Positions 13,301-24,599 of a DNA stretch of 64,000 nt are shown one piece after another (position 1 is the stretch's first letter; each line of letters begins with the position of its first letter). The DNA comes from Antitrichia curtipendula (taxonomy: Eukaryota > Streptophyta > Bryopsida > Hypnales > Leucodontaceae): assembly GCA_951230915.1 (NCBI GenBank), contig OX579633.1, positions 53,954,029 to 54,018,028 on the forward strand, given 5' to 3'. Position numbers and translations under genes: made by a program. The notes beneath the pieces are model-generated. The model did not search any database. It was not told the DNA's origin and saw only the letters and a program-made list of their open reading frames with translations.

Positions 13301-14461
13301 CAATTTAAAAATTTATAATTTTTGCATATGGTGTCCCAAGAACATCAATTAAGAGAATTTAAAATACTCTTTGAATTTGAATTGCCCTCAAGATCCAACA
13401 AAAATGAAGACAAATTGGTATTTGGGAACCAAAGAGAATCTAGAATACTCTTTCAATTTAAATTGCCAACAATATCAAACAAAAATGAAGACAATTTAGT
13501 ATTAGGAACCAAACTCACATGTTTATTTGGGCAAATTTGATTACCATAAGGTAGGAATATTAATAATAGTTACCTCCTTCTAGCTCTAAAAAAGATTCTA
13601 AGAAGATTCAATTTGCTCACAATTGATTGGCTCCCACTTGATTAGGAGACAAGTTCCAAAGGTTTAGGATGGGGTCCATATGCAGAATCCACATTTATAT
13701 TGCATTAAATATTCATTCTTGAGGATTTTTTTTCATTCATTCATTCTTCCTCATCCTTGTTTTTGCACATATTGAACTCAATTTCTCTAGGAAATCCCCA
13801 TATCCTACAGACTGAAATGCTTATTTTAACCATTTATGGTATTCCTACCTTGGTATCAAAAGCAGTCACTGTAATTTTCCAGGTCCACCCACTTCTCTGG
13901 AAAATACCTGACTCAAATACGAATCAAAATATTTTTTATATAGAATGTCAGCAGGCAGAACATTACAGTTTCCAGATGCAAGCTTCTAGACATGAGTGAG
14001 TTCCAAGCCTCGCTCACTGCACAGTTTTGAAAAAACATCATACACGCAGAAAGCAATGTACGAACTTACTCAGAAGATATTGATCAAACGTAATTGGTGC
14101 TCAGTGGAAGACTCTGCAAAAGGTACATGAGCATGAAGCCGTTGTGCAAGGACGCTGCATACCTGATCACCCAATCTGATCAGGCCGGGGTACCCACTGA
14201 CTGACATACGTCAACCTTGGTGGTCCTGTCTCTCTATCATAACTAAGCTCATGTGTACTTCAGTTTCAAACTGACAAGGTTCTTCTGCAGAGAGTTGCTG
14301 TCACAGAAGACCTGCAATATTCTCTTGATCCACTCGGGTTTAACATCCAGGCTCACAATAAGCAAGGTTCATCCACCCACAGTGGATGTCAAATGACATT
14401 GAAAGATGGAAGTTGGAAATTGAAACTTCAGTACTACAATATGAGAGATGAGAAAAAGTGT
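10400..14461. other. AT-rich repeat-derived DNA
   Basis: No gene was seen. About 10417-10500 and, inverted, 12880-13180 match the segment at 53160-53430 (shared CCAAAA(A/C)(C/T)GCTCCAAAACT(A/G)CCATTTCT-type core), so these are three copies of one dispersed repeat. A TTAAACCCCTAAAGGACC motif at 12233 and AAGGGTTTAGGG near 13262 could be ends of another old element. Sequence from about 13990 to 14461 becomes less AT-rich and probably holds the 3' UTR of the minus-strand hydrolase gene. Confidence 0.5.
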
Positions 14462-16665
14462 CTATCCTTGTGTCGGAAGATGCGCTTCTAGCCATGAAAA
14501 CATGTCGCCGAACACTTGCTCCACTCCTTCTGCAGGTTCACCCACAAGTTGGTGCCACATGCCCGGGTATATATGCAGCGTTTTGTCTCCGCTGCTTGCC
14601 TTCTGATGAAGCAGCTTGCTAGCATCAGGATCACATACTACATCCTGGTCTCCGTGACAGATGAGCAATGGGACTGCTACCTCCGCTGCCCGATCCTCAA
14701 TCAACTTGACAACCCGTAACATTTCCAGTGCAGTGCCAGCTCGGGGTCTGCCAGTGTACCTGCAATTCAAATGCCGGTAGTGAAATGATTAAACCGAGGA
14801 CCTTCACATGCCATATAGGGCTTTAACAGACCATTGAAGGTTTGAAGGCAGAGGATACCAAACCATTAGAGGTCTGATCTCGTCCCCTATTTGACTCACC
14901 TATTAAAAGCACGGACTCATCTTCCCATACACTTGGTTGGCCTTCAATTAGCAAGTTGGGTGCAAGCATGACTTGGCTAAATGTCTACGGCCATTGATCT
15001 TTGAATGGAATGGAGTTGTCTACTGCTATAAGTGGTCTACAACCTCCCACATTGAAATTGCACAAGAAATTCATACGTAATGATAAAAATTAAATCTCAG
15101 AAGATTTGACCCTTGTAACCAAAATAGATGTCCTTAGTGAGCTCTATACTGATCTCAAAATGCAAGCAAATTCTCCTACATATTGGTTAAGATACATAAA
15201 GTGACACAAAATAATGAGAAAGAACTCTAATCTGGGGCACAACCTTTGGAGCAATTTAACTGGGTTTGAAACTTGAAAGGCTATTTTGTAAGAAAGATGC
15301 AGAATGCTACCAACGCTTAGATTAATGGATACCTGGAAAAGGGTGCCAAACAAAGAAAAAAATGGACACATACCTATTTGGATTAATGCGTGCAAGGTCA
15401 CGTTTCCATGACTCCTTGAAGGATACGAGAGGGATATCCTTAGTAGGAACAATTGGCCATGTCGGAATAAAACCTAACATCACATTGAAAAGTGCAAACA
15501 AAGCGTTAGCTCTCTTGCATACCATTACATTCAATCCAAAAACAAAAGAAGCAAGAAAGTAGCCTCAGACCTCTTTTAAAATCACCAAAACGCACATGAT
15601 GTTCTAGAGTTTTTTAACAGAGACAAAAAATAGACATTAAAGGAGTATGTGGAGAGGCAAGAGGCAAGAAGATAATCTGGAATCCTTTTCACACTAGTTG
15701 AACTCCTTACTATCACTATTCCAATCACTATCATTATCAAAATTGCAAGCAACTTCTTATGACATAAGAGAGTGTGATGCACATATGTTGAACTATCACA
15801 TTCGGAAGCAACTTCTTGTGACATAAGAGAGCGAGATACCATTTTTTGAACTCCAAAATTTCACATTCGTATGCAATTTCGTGTGTCAAAATAGATTAGG
15901 TTACACAAGTTTGACCTGCTTGTCATCAAAATCACCTGCAGCTTCTTCTGACATAACGAAGTGTAACAGTGGTAATCCAGATAACAGAGTCCCCTAGGGT
16001 TTAGTGAGACAACACACGACATCATATCAAAGAACGTGATATCTGAGGGTTCTCTCACCAACTCCAATTCAGAACACAAAAAAAGTTTGCACAAAGAGAC
16101 GCATACCAGCAACAAGCGAAAGCACATGCTCAGCAGGCCACGGCGGCTTGTACTTCCCGATCCCACACATGGGGCCATTCAAAAGCACACCACTCCAAAC
16201 CTCCTTCTGCCGCAGATACATCAGCACCGCGATCGCTCCCCCCAAGGACTCCCCATACAAGAATCCCGGCACCCCCCTGTGCCCCTCCCTCTTCGCATCA
16301 AAGAACGCAAGGCAATCCCCCACCACGGCGTCCAAGTCCGGAACGTGTCCCTTCAGCCCCTCCGACTTCCCATGCCCCTGGTGATCAATGGCGTAAACCG
16401 CATACCCCTGCTTCGCAATGTGGATGCACGTGAGCTGCACTAACCACCCGGCGTCCGCGCCGTACCCGTGACAAACGCACACCACGCCTCGGACGGGGCG
16501 ATCCGAGGGCACCCAGCTGCGCCACCACTGCTTCAGTCCCCGGGAGTTTACCAGTGTGTCTTCGTGGAACGTCACGCAGTGCTTGTCGTAAAAGTCTGAG
16601 GGAGAGTACTCGCCGAAGATGTTGCTCGCCGTTGCATCAATCACAGGATGCGGCTCTCGCTCCAT
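14462..16665 (-). CDS. Monoacylglycerol-lipase-like alpha/beta hydrolase
   Basis: Three exons on the minus strand (16665-16107, 15473-15374, 14759-14462) give 957 coding bases, 318 residues, with matching phases at both introns. The family hydrolyses acyl-glycerols or lysophospholipids, and some plant members act as caffeoyl-shikimate esterase. Visible features are the oxyanion-region HGYGADAGW near residue 70, the nucleophile elbow YGESLGG (Ser) near 140, a lid containing PTWP, the acid in HGDQDVVCD and the catalytic His in GMWHQL near the C-terminus. The full triad is intact. No signal peptide is evident, so it is probably cytosolic or membrane-associated. The first exon is clearly richer in GC than the introns. 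Within intron 1 a CTTCTT(A/G)TGACATAAGAGAG motif is repeated. Substrate cannot be assigned from sequence. Confidence 0.88.
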
Positions 16666-17220
16666 GGTTGTGGAATGTTGTTATCCTTCACATAACCTGT
16701 AATGGAAATTGCAGTCTCTGATGTAAGAAAGCTCAAGAGTATCTTGTTGAATTCGCTACAAGTGAGGGATTGCGTGAGGACTTGCGGCGAAGTGGACTTA
16801 GGGTTTGTTGTGAAATGACGTATGGCGAATTGTTGCGAGTTGGGTGGCATGTTGAATTTGATGACTGGTAGGTGCAACTGCGCAAAAAGAGTGATGCGTG
16901 CTTGATCATCAAGCTTGATGATGAGAACTGAGCTCAGACTTCTTTATTACTCTGCGTCATCTTCTGTTATATCACATCATCGGTTCTCTCGTCTTACCCT
17001 ACTAGCCCTGAATTTCCCGCCGGCGCCAATTTTTGGCGAGCGGACGACTTCTGGACAGTACCTGGATAAGATGAAAACTCGTTTCTCATCCGTTCCTTCT
17101 TCGAGGAATTGTGGCAGTGAGAGTGCATGGCAAGTTAACTTTGCTTTTTGTTTTTTGTTTTGTTTTTCCATATTTTATAAAGTGTCGAAGTTGTGATGTA
17201 AAATGCTATAGTGGCGCTCT
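16666..17220 (-). promoter_or_regulatory. Upstream region and probable promoter of the hydrolase gene
   Basis: This stretch precedes the minus-strand start codon at 16665. It is less AT-rich than the repeats beyond 17200. I see no single convincing TATA element or named cis-element, so the limits are inferred from composition and position only. Confidence 0.3.
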
Positions 17221-20200
17221 AAATTTCAACATTCATCCACATATTGGATAGAAAATATCACATTAGCACATATCATATACTATCTATAATTTTATTTTTA
17301 GCCACAATTAGGCAATTTCATCCAAGATTTTTTTTTTAATTTGAAGTATTTTGGCAAAAAAATCCATGGTTTCTTGTCATTTTTTAGCCAAATTATTTCT
17401 TTTGGTGCAGTCTAACACAATTTTGCCCCCCAACCCCCCTAGTGCATGGCAGTGTTGGAAATTGCCTTGTTGAGAACTTTATGACTTTTCTACTAAGGAG
17501 ATGCTTTAACCCTGAAAGAACAAGACCTATGACCAAGGTACTTTATTAGAAACGATCTTATTTTATTGCCTTTTCAGTGTATTTGGGGGACTTGGAGCTC
17601 TTTGATCTTGATATAAAATTTAATCCATCAAGAAAGTATTTTTTTTTTAAATTTGCTTCCAACTAAGGAAATAATGATCATCAACTCTAGTTTCTTCCAT
17701 AGGCACCTAGTAAGTCCGGCATTGGCCGGTTGAAATATTATTATAAGTGGATAAAAGGGATTTGACATCCATTTAAAAATTTATTATAGTTTCGGCTTTT
17801 CATAAAGCAATTTATATTGAATTTGACTACTCACCTTATTCATGTATCTCTTATGGAGTTTCACAATCACATAGAGATTTAAGCATGGAGAGAAGACAAG
17901 TTCTTTATACAAGTAAGGTGGTAGGAGGTATAACACACCATGTGAGTTATATAAGGTAAACTACATGTTTATGAGCATAATGACTTGTACAATATGATAT
18001 TGCTATCCAAAAAATGTAGGAATAGAATTCAATGGTAGACAAGCAATAAGAAACAATATTACTGTTGAAAAAATAATTTTTGGACTTCATGCGATGTAAA
18101 AAGATTATTATTATAAAAAGGTCCTATTTGGGGCATCCCATTTTAGCTCAAAGACATGCTTATCAATGTAAAAAAGAAGAAGCTATTGTAGGGCTTTTAC
18201 CAATCCATGTCCAATCAAGTCCATAACAAATTCAATATCAACTTCTAATTCCTATTGCTAGAATAATTGATTTTTATTGATTTCAGGTAAATCTAGAGTG
18301 AATTGATGAGAGTGTGTAATTAAGGCATAGATTTTGCCCATTCTAGACACAAGTTATCCTCATTCCGTGCAATCAATTGCCTAATGTAAGTAATTAATTC
18401 TTTCATTTGTATTTTTTTTAATGGAAACAACCTTCAATGGGGCTCTTTTCATAGGTGTCTAGAAATTAAATTTAGACTGAAATGGGATAGTTTACCTTTT
18501 AAATTAGGATTTGTAAGAGCTCAATACTCATAGTCAAGTCAAAAACAAGAATTGTGTTCAAAGCAAAATTTCAAATCTCATTTAGGCTAAATTAAATAAC
18601 TTAAAAAAACAAACTTGAACTAAATAATTGTGAAAAGTCAAGCTAATTTTCAAATCAAAAAATTGTTTGTGATTTCAAGTCTTCAATCAAAAGTCAATAT
18701 GGACAAAGTTGATCTCACACTCACACTTACACTCGCACACACATACAAAGAGATATAGAAAGAGTTCATGTTTGGTTTTCATATAAACAAGCAATATCAT
18801 CGATATGCATCCAAAAGATGTCGAATAGCTTTTGGTCAATTAAGCCTATATAAAATATAAGTATAAAATTAACTTTTAGATTAAAACGGCTTTACTTTTT
18901 TCAATTATTTTCTACTGGACCTAATAGGTGCCTACAATACTTCAATTTAAAAAAAAATTGAATTAAAAATGATTTTTTTTTTAAATGAAAAAAAAATGAA
19001 AATTTAAGAATTAAAATTTTTATCACCATTTGAACTTAGGATCTATAACCATGGTCTACCAACTTCTAATTATACGACAACACAAATTTGATTTACTTCA
19101 TGATGTTTTACATCATAATGTAAATATGTAGTGAATTTTTTTTATTATTTATTATGAATTTTTTTATTTTAACTTTTAATCTAGAACTAGATGTTCCAAG
19201 TTCCATGAAGTCACTTTGAATTCTCTGTTTCTTTTAACTTTTTGATATATAGAAGTTTAAGCCAAAAGTACTCAAAGTGAAGATAATGAGATTACAATTG
19301 GAAGTTTATAATAAATAATTAAAAGTCCCTTGACATAGTCAACATATCTATATCATTGATTCAAATAGAGCATCTTTGTTTCTTTCCATAGATATATTGC
19401 ATGAATTTTTCTAAAGCTTCTTTAATAAACATTACAATTGGATGAAGTGCACTTTTTACAACGTCCATCTAATGTTGAGGGCTTACTGGTTAACTCTATA
19501 AAAGATCAATGATATTCTAGAATTAACCTTCTAAGTTAGTTTCTAATAAAAATTAAGAAAATCAATGTTGCCTTTTTGTATATTATGATGCTGTATTTGC
19601 TATGCAATTGCTTATAATTGTGATTGCAATACTCTGAGTTAAGAGGTATGTCATAACTTTAAAAAAAACAAATTCTAGTAACTTTTCAACAAGCTATTTT
19701 TTTATCAAAACATTTGGTTCAATACTTTAACGTGCAAAAAATTATAATTCAATAGTCTATATATAAAAATACACTTGATCATCATTTGGTTACCAAACTT
19801 CTAATATTTTATGTGCAACAAGAAAGACAAAAAGCGTTTGATGAATGAATTTCATCATTCATGTAGAAAATACATTTCGTTTAATTAAAGCTATTTTGGC
19901 ACCAAAAATTGTATTATATATCTTCACATGGGTCTAATTTGAGGCCCAAAATTTAGACATGTATAGATTTATGTTTTAGGTTGCATGTTCTAAAACTTAC
20001 CAAACTCACTCAATAGAAAAAAATCAAGCCTCTAGAGGCATTAGAAAAAATTTCGACCCTCAAAGGGGCTGTCAAAATCTGACTTAGGCACCCTCGGGGT
20101 GTTATTACGGAATACTAAGGAAAAAAAAAAAAAAAAAAATTATTTTTTTTTTGGAAAAAAAAGAATTAAAAAATTTTCAAATCTGACGTGGCGCTGACGT

Positions 20201-20800
20201 GGCACCATTGATGCCATGCTGGATTTCACTTTTTGAAAAAAAAAATTAATTTTTTTCCCCCTTAATGCACCGGCTCTCGCTGCCCCTTCCAGGGCTGAAA
20301 TTTTTTGTAATGGCTGCTCCAAATTCCTCAAAAGACCCCCAAGATTTCATTTTATTTTGCCCTTAAACATTAATTTTTCCTCTATTGCTCCTTATTGTAC
20401 ATTGGGATGTCGGATGACTATTAGTGCACGGGGTGCTCAAAATCCAACTCTGCAATTGTATTTTAACTCTAACAAACCTTAACTCTAATTATTATACAAC
20501 TTATACAGCTTGCACTCTAATTAAGTTGTGGAAAAATAAAATGTCTAGAATAGTCCAAGTATCATGTACCATCAAGAAATTATATGATGGCAATGTGAAT
20601 AACAAAAGCTTATTTCATTGACAATTGATGAGAATAGAGGATGTAAAGGCTATTTTATAATGAAACCAATTGTCCATCATGAATCTCCAAAGGATATGGG
20701 ATAATTTGAAGATGAGAGCTTGAACATTTATTGTCAAAACATAGGAATTGTGTTCAAAGGAGACTTTTAGACCTCATTTTAGCATAATAGAATAATATTT
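17221..20800. other. AT-rich intergenic DNA with dispersed repeats
   Basis: No gene was seen. About 18510-18720 is a diverged copy of sequence at 20720-20940: both contain GAATTGTGTTCAAAG, then (A/G)AC(C/T)TCATTT-like and CAAGCTA-like segments. A (CA)-rich microsatellite sits at 18714-18750. Poly-T and poly-A runs are frequent, and 20120-20160 is nearly pure A/T. Confidence 0.5.
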
Positions 20801-20810
20801 TTCATAACAC

Positions 20811-21046
20811 TTTGAACTAAAACAAGTTGGGGAATCAAGCTATCTCTCATCTCCAAAAATACTTTTAGGTTTAGAGCCTTTAGTAAAAAGTTATGGACAA
20901 AATTCAAAGAAGGGGGTTGAAAATGTTAAAGAAAATGTCTCTCCCTCTCTTAATTTTGTTCATAACATTTTATGGGAGTCTCTGAACCTCAAATGGATTT
21001 TTAGAGATGAAAGATAGCTTGATTCCCCCCAAAAAATTAGTTCAAA
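20811..21046. repeat. Long imperfect inverted repeat (foldback)
   Basis: The left arm (20811-20904) and right arm (20951-21046) are reverse complements over about 94 bp with scattered mismatches. For example, GGGGAATCAAGCTATCTCTC on the left pairs with GAAAGATAGCTTGATTCCCC on the right. The loop is about 46 bp. The arms could fold into a stable hairpin transcript or represent a foldback transposon. The left-arm surroundings are repeated at about 18510-18720, which favours a transposon origin. Confidence 0.65.
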
Positions 21047-23327
21047 GTTAATAAGACAATTTTTGCTTTCGATTTAACTATAAGCGGTTGCGCTCCTATT
21101 AATTCTAATTTATGTATTCCGCATGGATTGTTTTTTTACTACTATCCCACTTGTATAAATAGATTTTCTTCTCATATTCAAGTGCATTACACTAAGTGCC
21201 TTTCAAAGCTTGGGGAGTTCACTTAGAGTGTCCATTAAAACCCATGTGCGAACATAACTTTGGACCCCCTATTTACTTTTTGAGTTTTAAATAAAACAAA
21301 ATTAAAAAAATAAGAATATATTCTCCTACTTTGAAAGTTTATGTTTTGAATTATTGATATTTTTATTTGTTAATAATAATTAGTTACAAATTTTTGAAGT
21401 AAGAATAAAAAATTTCTAAAAATAATTCTTTATTGAAAGCTCATTTTGAGTTTAATATTGATTCAATGGTCATCTAAATGTCTTCTCTATAATTATTTGA
21501 GTTGAAAAACATGCCATTTTAGTTCATTTTTAACCTCTTCTAGAAATCATTTCATATTTTATTTGAGTTGGAAATTTTGGCAATAAAAACCTATAGTCAT
21601 TATTAAACAATGCTCAAAATTTTAGGTCAAAATTATAGTTTATTAGAAACCACTTGTTTGCACGTGGTTTGTTGTAGTAGAACTAAGTGCACCCCCCAAG
21701 TTTCAAAGCTAGCTGAAAAACATTAAGTTAGTCAAATTTTTTTGGCAACTACCTTTAAAAGCTATTTGATTTGGCTTAATTTGTTTCATTTGCCAATCAA
21801 ATGCCCTGTACTTTGATGTAAGTGATTACTAAACCTTTGCTATACCTACCTTTGCTATACCCTCATTATTATTAAGTCCTAACATCCTTTGCCAAAGTTA
21901 GACAAGGGACACTTCCAATTAACAAGATTCTATAAAGGCTTATGGTGACGTGAAAATCCTTAAGGATGTCACAACGAAGCGTCCCCCCCGGAGGTTTAAT
22001 TTTTTTCTATAAATATAGTATTGGAATTTTGTAAATTTTATGAAGTTAGCAAGTTTTAGAAAAAATAATTGATGTTATAATTGCTTCTAACAAATACACA
22101 ATTAAAAATTTACTAGTGAATATGTCAATGTACAACAACTCCAAAAAAAAATTTGTGCACAATCTTTATTCAAAATTTAACAAGGTAATATAAAAAAAAG
22201 GTACACTTTAACAAATTGAAATCTTCACAAATAATAAAATCAAGATCCATACAACAAAACTCTTTATTAACCCTATACAACCACTGTAGATTAAAGTAGT
22301 TCCATGGATGACAGAGAATCCTTATATGTAAGAAAAAGAGCACATATGTTCATCTTTGAAATATTGTGTGAGAAAAAGAGATATTAACTAGAAGTTTGAC
22401 ATCTAATGACTTTCTTTTATTTCTTTTTTAAACTTACAATTTACACGATACCCCAAAGGATGATTTCCACAATGACCAACTCATCTTTATAGGATTAACT
22501 TTATAAGGACGCGCCTTCCATGACCAAAGTAGTTGACCAAAAAATCTACTATTATTGGATCAATAGGTGCATTTTTTGTTTATATAATTGACAATGAAGT
22601 CATCCATCGAACCGCTTTTAGGTCCCTTGCATCCTTCCAAGGTTACTAGTAGTAAGTAACGTTAGAAAGCAAGATTACATCCATTTGTCAAAGATTCATC
22701 CACTCCTATTATCGTGGAAGCTTACCGATCCATGCACGGAAGTAGGACCCTTTCAACCCTTCCTCTCTTGATCACAAGCGTGCTGCGATCATTCTGTGAA
22801 GCTCGTTGTGCTTGAAGCAGTATTGCAAACAGTGTGTGAAGCTCAATTGGTGTTTTCAGTTTCTTTCAACTTTTTTTCGGTTTAGAAATCCAGTATTAAT
22901 TGCATTTTATAAGCATAAATGGATGTTGTATGCTATATGTAGTTGCTTTTACGTTGCGCGTGGACTCAACCAAGAAACTAATTGTGTTTGGAACTCGATT
23001 TGCAGAGTTACAGCATCACATTGCCGTTTCCTCATTGAGCTTGGTCAGTGCATTTGTATCAATTGCAAGCAGCAAGAACATTAAAATTTGTACCGTGGTT
23101 GACGACTGAGGAGCTGAGTAAGGTTGATCGTCGTACGTCGTAGATTTGGTTAATTGGAGTTTGATTCTTCGTCCATTTGTTGAGAATGCTGAGATTGAGC
23201 TGACGCGATTTTGTTTCATATAAGCTTGACGTGCTGTAATACTACATTGCAGGTACTTTTTTTGGTTTCTTCGACTGCTCCATTTCTTTAGGTTTCAGAA
23301 TTTGGTTCTTGAACCCTAGCTGCTTCG
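21047..23327. other. Intergenic DNA with a dispersed repeat and a probable 5' leader
   Basis: About 22300-22530 carries a copy of the dispersed repeat also found at 26865-27080, 27085-27290 and, inverted, 4770-4940 (shared GATGGATGAC(A/G)(A/G)AGAATCC start). From about 22700 composition becomes gene-like and probably includes the promoter and 5' leader of the gene starting at 23328, possibly with a leader intron. No separate coding exon could be supported. Confidence 0.45.
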
Positions 23328-24594
23328 ATGGATGAGAGAGATTTAATGCAGAGTTTCTTCGGGAGTGTGACGGATGGATTCATGAATGGATTCGATTTTG
23401 GAGTCACAGTGTCTTCTATAGATATGTCACTGAAGAACGTGGCGCTGGCAATTCGACGGAGGCAACCTTTAAGGTCAACCCTGTACTTAATTATGTATGT
23501 TGGCTTAGGAGTTAGGACTTGGGAGGGCTTGGATGCTTTGATTATTAACATGCATTTACTTCTAAGAATTTTAAGGTTTACTGACAGTTTTCTTATTAAG
23601 GATATCTAAGACGTCTAACGTAAGTGTTGCAGACATGTCGATCTCCTTGTATGCTCATACCTGTTTTAGCTTGTTCAATTTCAAACCTCCAATTTCAAAC
23701 CTCCAAAACTGTAACGATCAAGTGTCCAGAGCTTTAAATTTTAACTTAGGACTGGAATAGATGGATAGATATGAGGTTTTAGATTCCAAATGAGTTTCTT
23801 GAAATTTCGTAATATTAACGAAATAGACTATCGATCTATCGACTTGAATTGATTCCCTTGATTTTATTGTACATAAGGGCAATTTCGTTAAAATGGCAAA
23901 ATTCCGTAACTTTGGCAGTTTTCACTGTTCAGAGCGGCCGGTTCAACTGTCCTAGTTTTCTGAAATCTAAACAATTTCTAGATGTCTGAGATCTACAATA
24001 GTCATAAATGTTGCTTTCAAAGTTCAGACCGCGCAATTTGAAATGTTCATTAATGCTAGATTTTTGAAATCTATATGAGATTAAGATTTATGTAATCTAT
24101 ACCCCTCTTAGATGTCACTTTCGCAGTTCTTAGATGTCACTTTCGCAGTTCAAAGTGGCCGCTCTGAAAATGGCATACGGAATACCGCCATTTTAACGAA
24201 ATTGCCGTTACATACCACGATGCCTGGATTATGATGCAGGACATCTGCAGTAACTTCAGCCTTGGTAACAGGTGGCCTCATGGGGGGAGTTCTCCTAGGG
24301 ACAATCCACGGTGCAAACTATTTAGTACGAGTACACGGTGATTAATCATTCACACTTCCAAGATCATGCACCTCAAAGACGAAAATTTCGTCATTTACGG
24401 GTTGATCAATTATGTCATTACAAACCAACAGCGTCTCTGGATGTACACGGTAATGTTAAAACTGTATGCTGTATTAATGTCTATACAGGTATTCGTATTG
24501 ATACTATCTCTTTAACTGTGTTCTGCATTGAGCTACACAGCGGTGGACGACACTGAAACGGCAATAACCGCTGGAGGGTTCATGGGAGCGATGA
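23328..24594 (+). CDS. Probable Tim17/22/23 (PRAT)-like membrane protein, 5' exons
   Basis: Three exons fit in phase: 23328-23473, 24240-24310 and 24541-24594. The start ATG opens with MDERDLMQSFFGSVTDGF. After a first segment rich in Gly and Val comes a basic loop (AIRRRQPLR), then two Gly-rich, membrane-compatible stretches, VTGGLMGGVLLG and ITAGGFMGAM, the second preceded by AVDDTETA. The GxxxG-like glycine pattern and the short Asp-rich loop before the last helix resemble mitochondrial Tim17/22/23 translocase subunits and plastid OEP16/PRAT channels. The 3' exon or exons could not be placed, and sequence to about 25800 is only gene-like in composition. The first intron carries a TIR element. 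It could be another small Gly-rich membrane family. Confidence 0.4.
23876..24208. mobile_element. TIR element with 6-bp TACATA target repeats, in an intron
   Basis: The left end reads AGGGCAATTTCGTTAAAATG and the right end, read inward, ACGGCAATTTCGTTAAAATG. The inverted repeats continue imperfectly for about 60 bp each, to CAGAGCGGCC on both arms. The hexamer TACATA lies immediately outside both ends (23870-23875 and 24209-24214), as expected of a target duplication. A small direct duplication of TTAGATGTCACTTTCGCAGT lies inside. There is no coding capacity. The superfamily is not assignable from a 6-bp duplication alone. Confidence 0.75.
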
Positions 24595-24599
24595 GTGAA

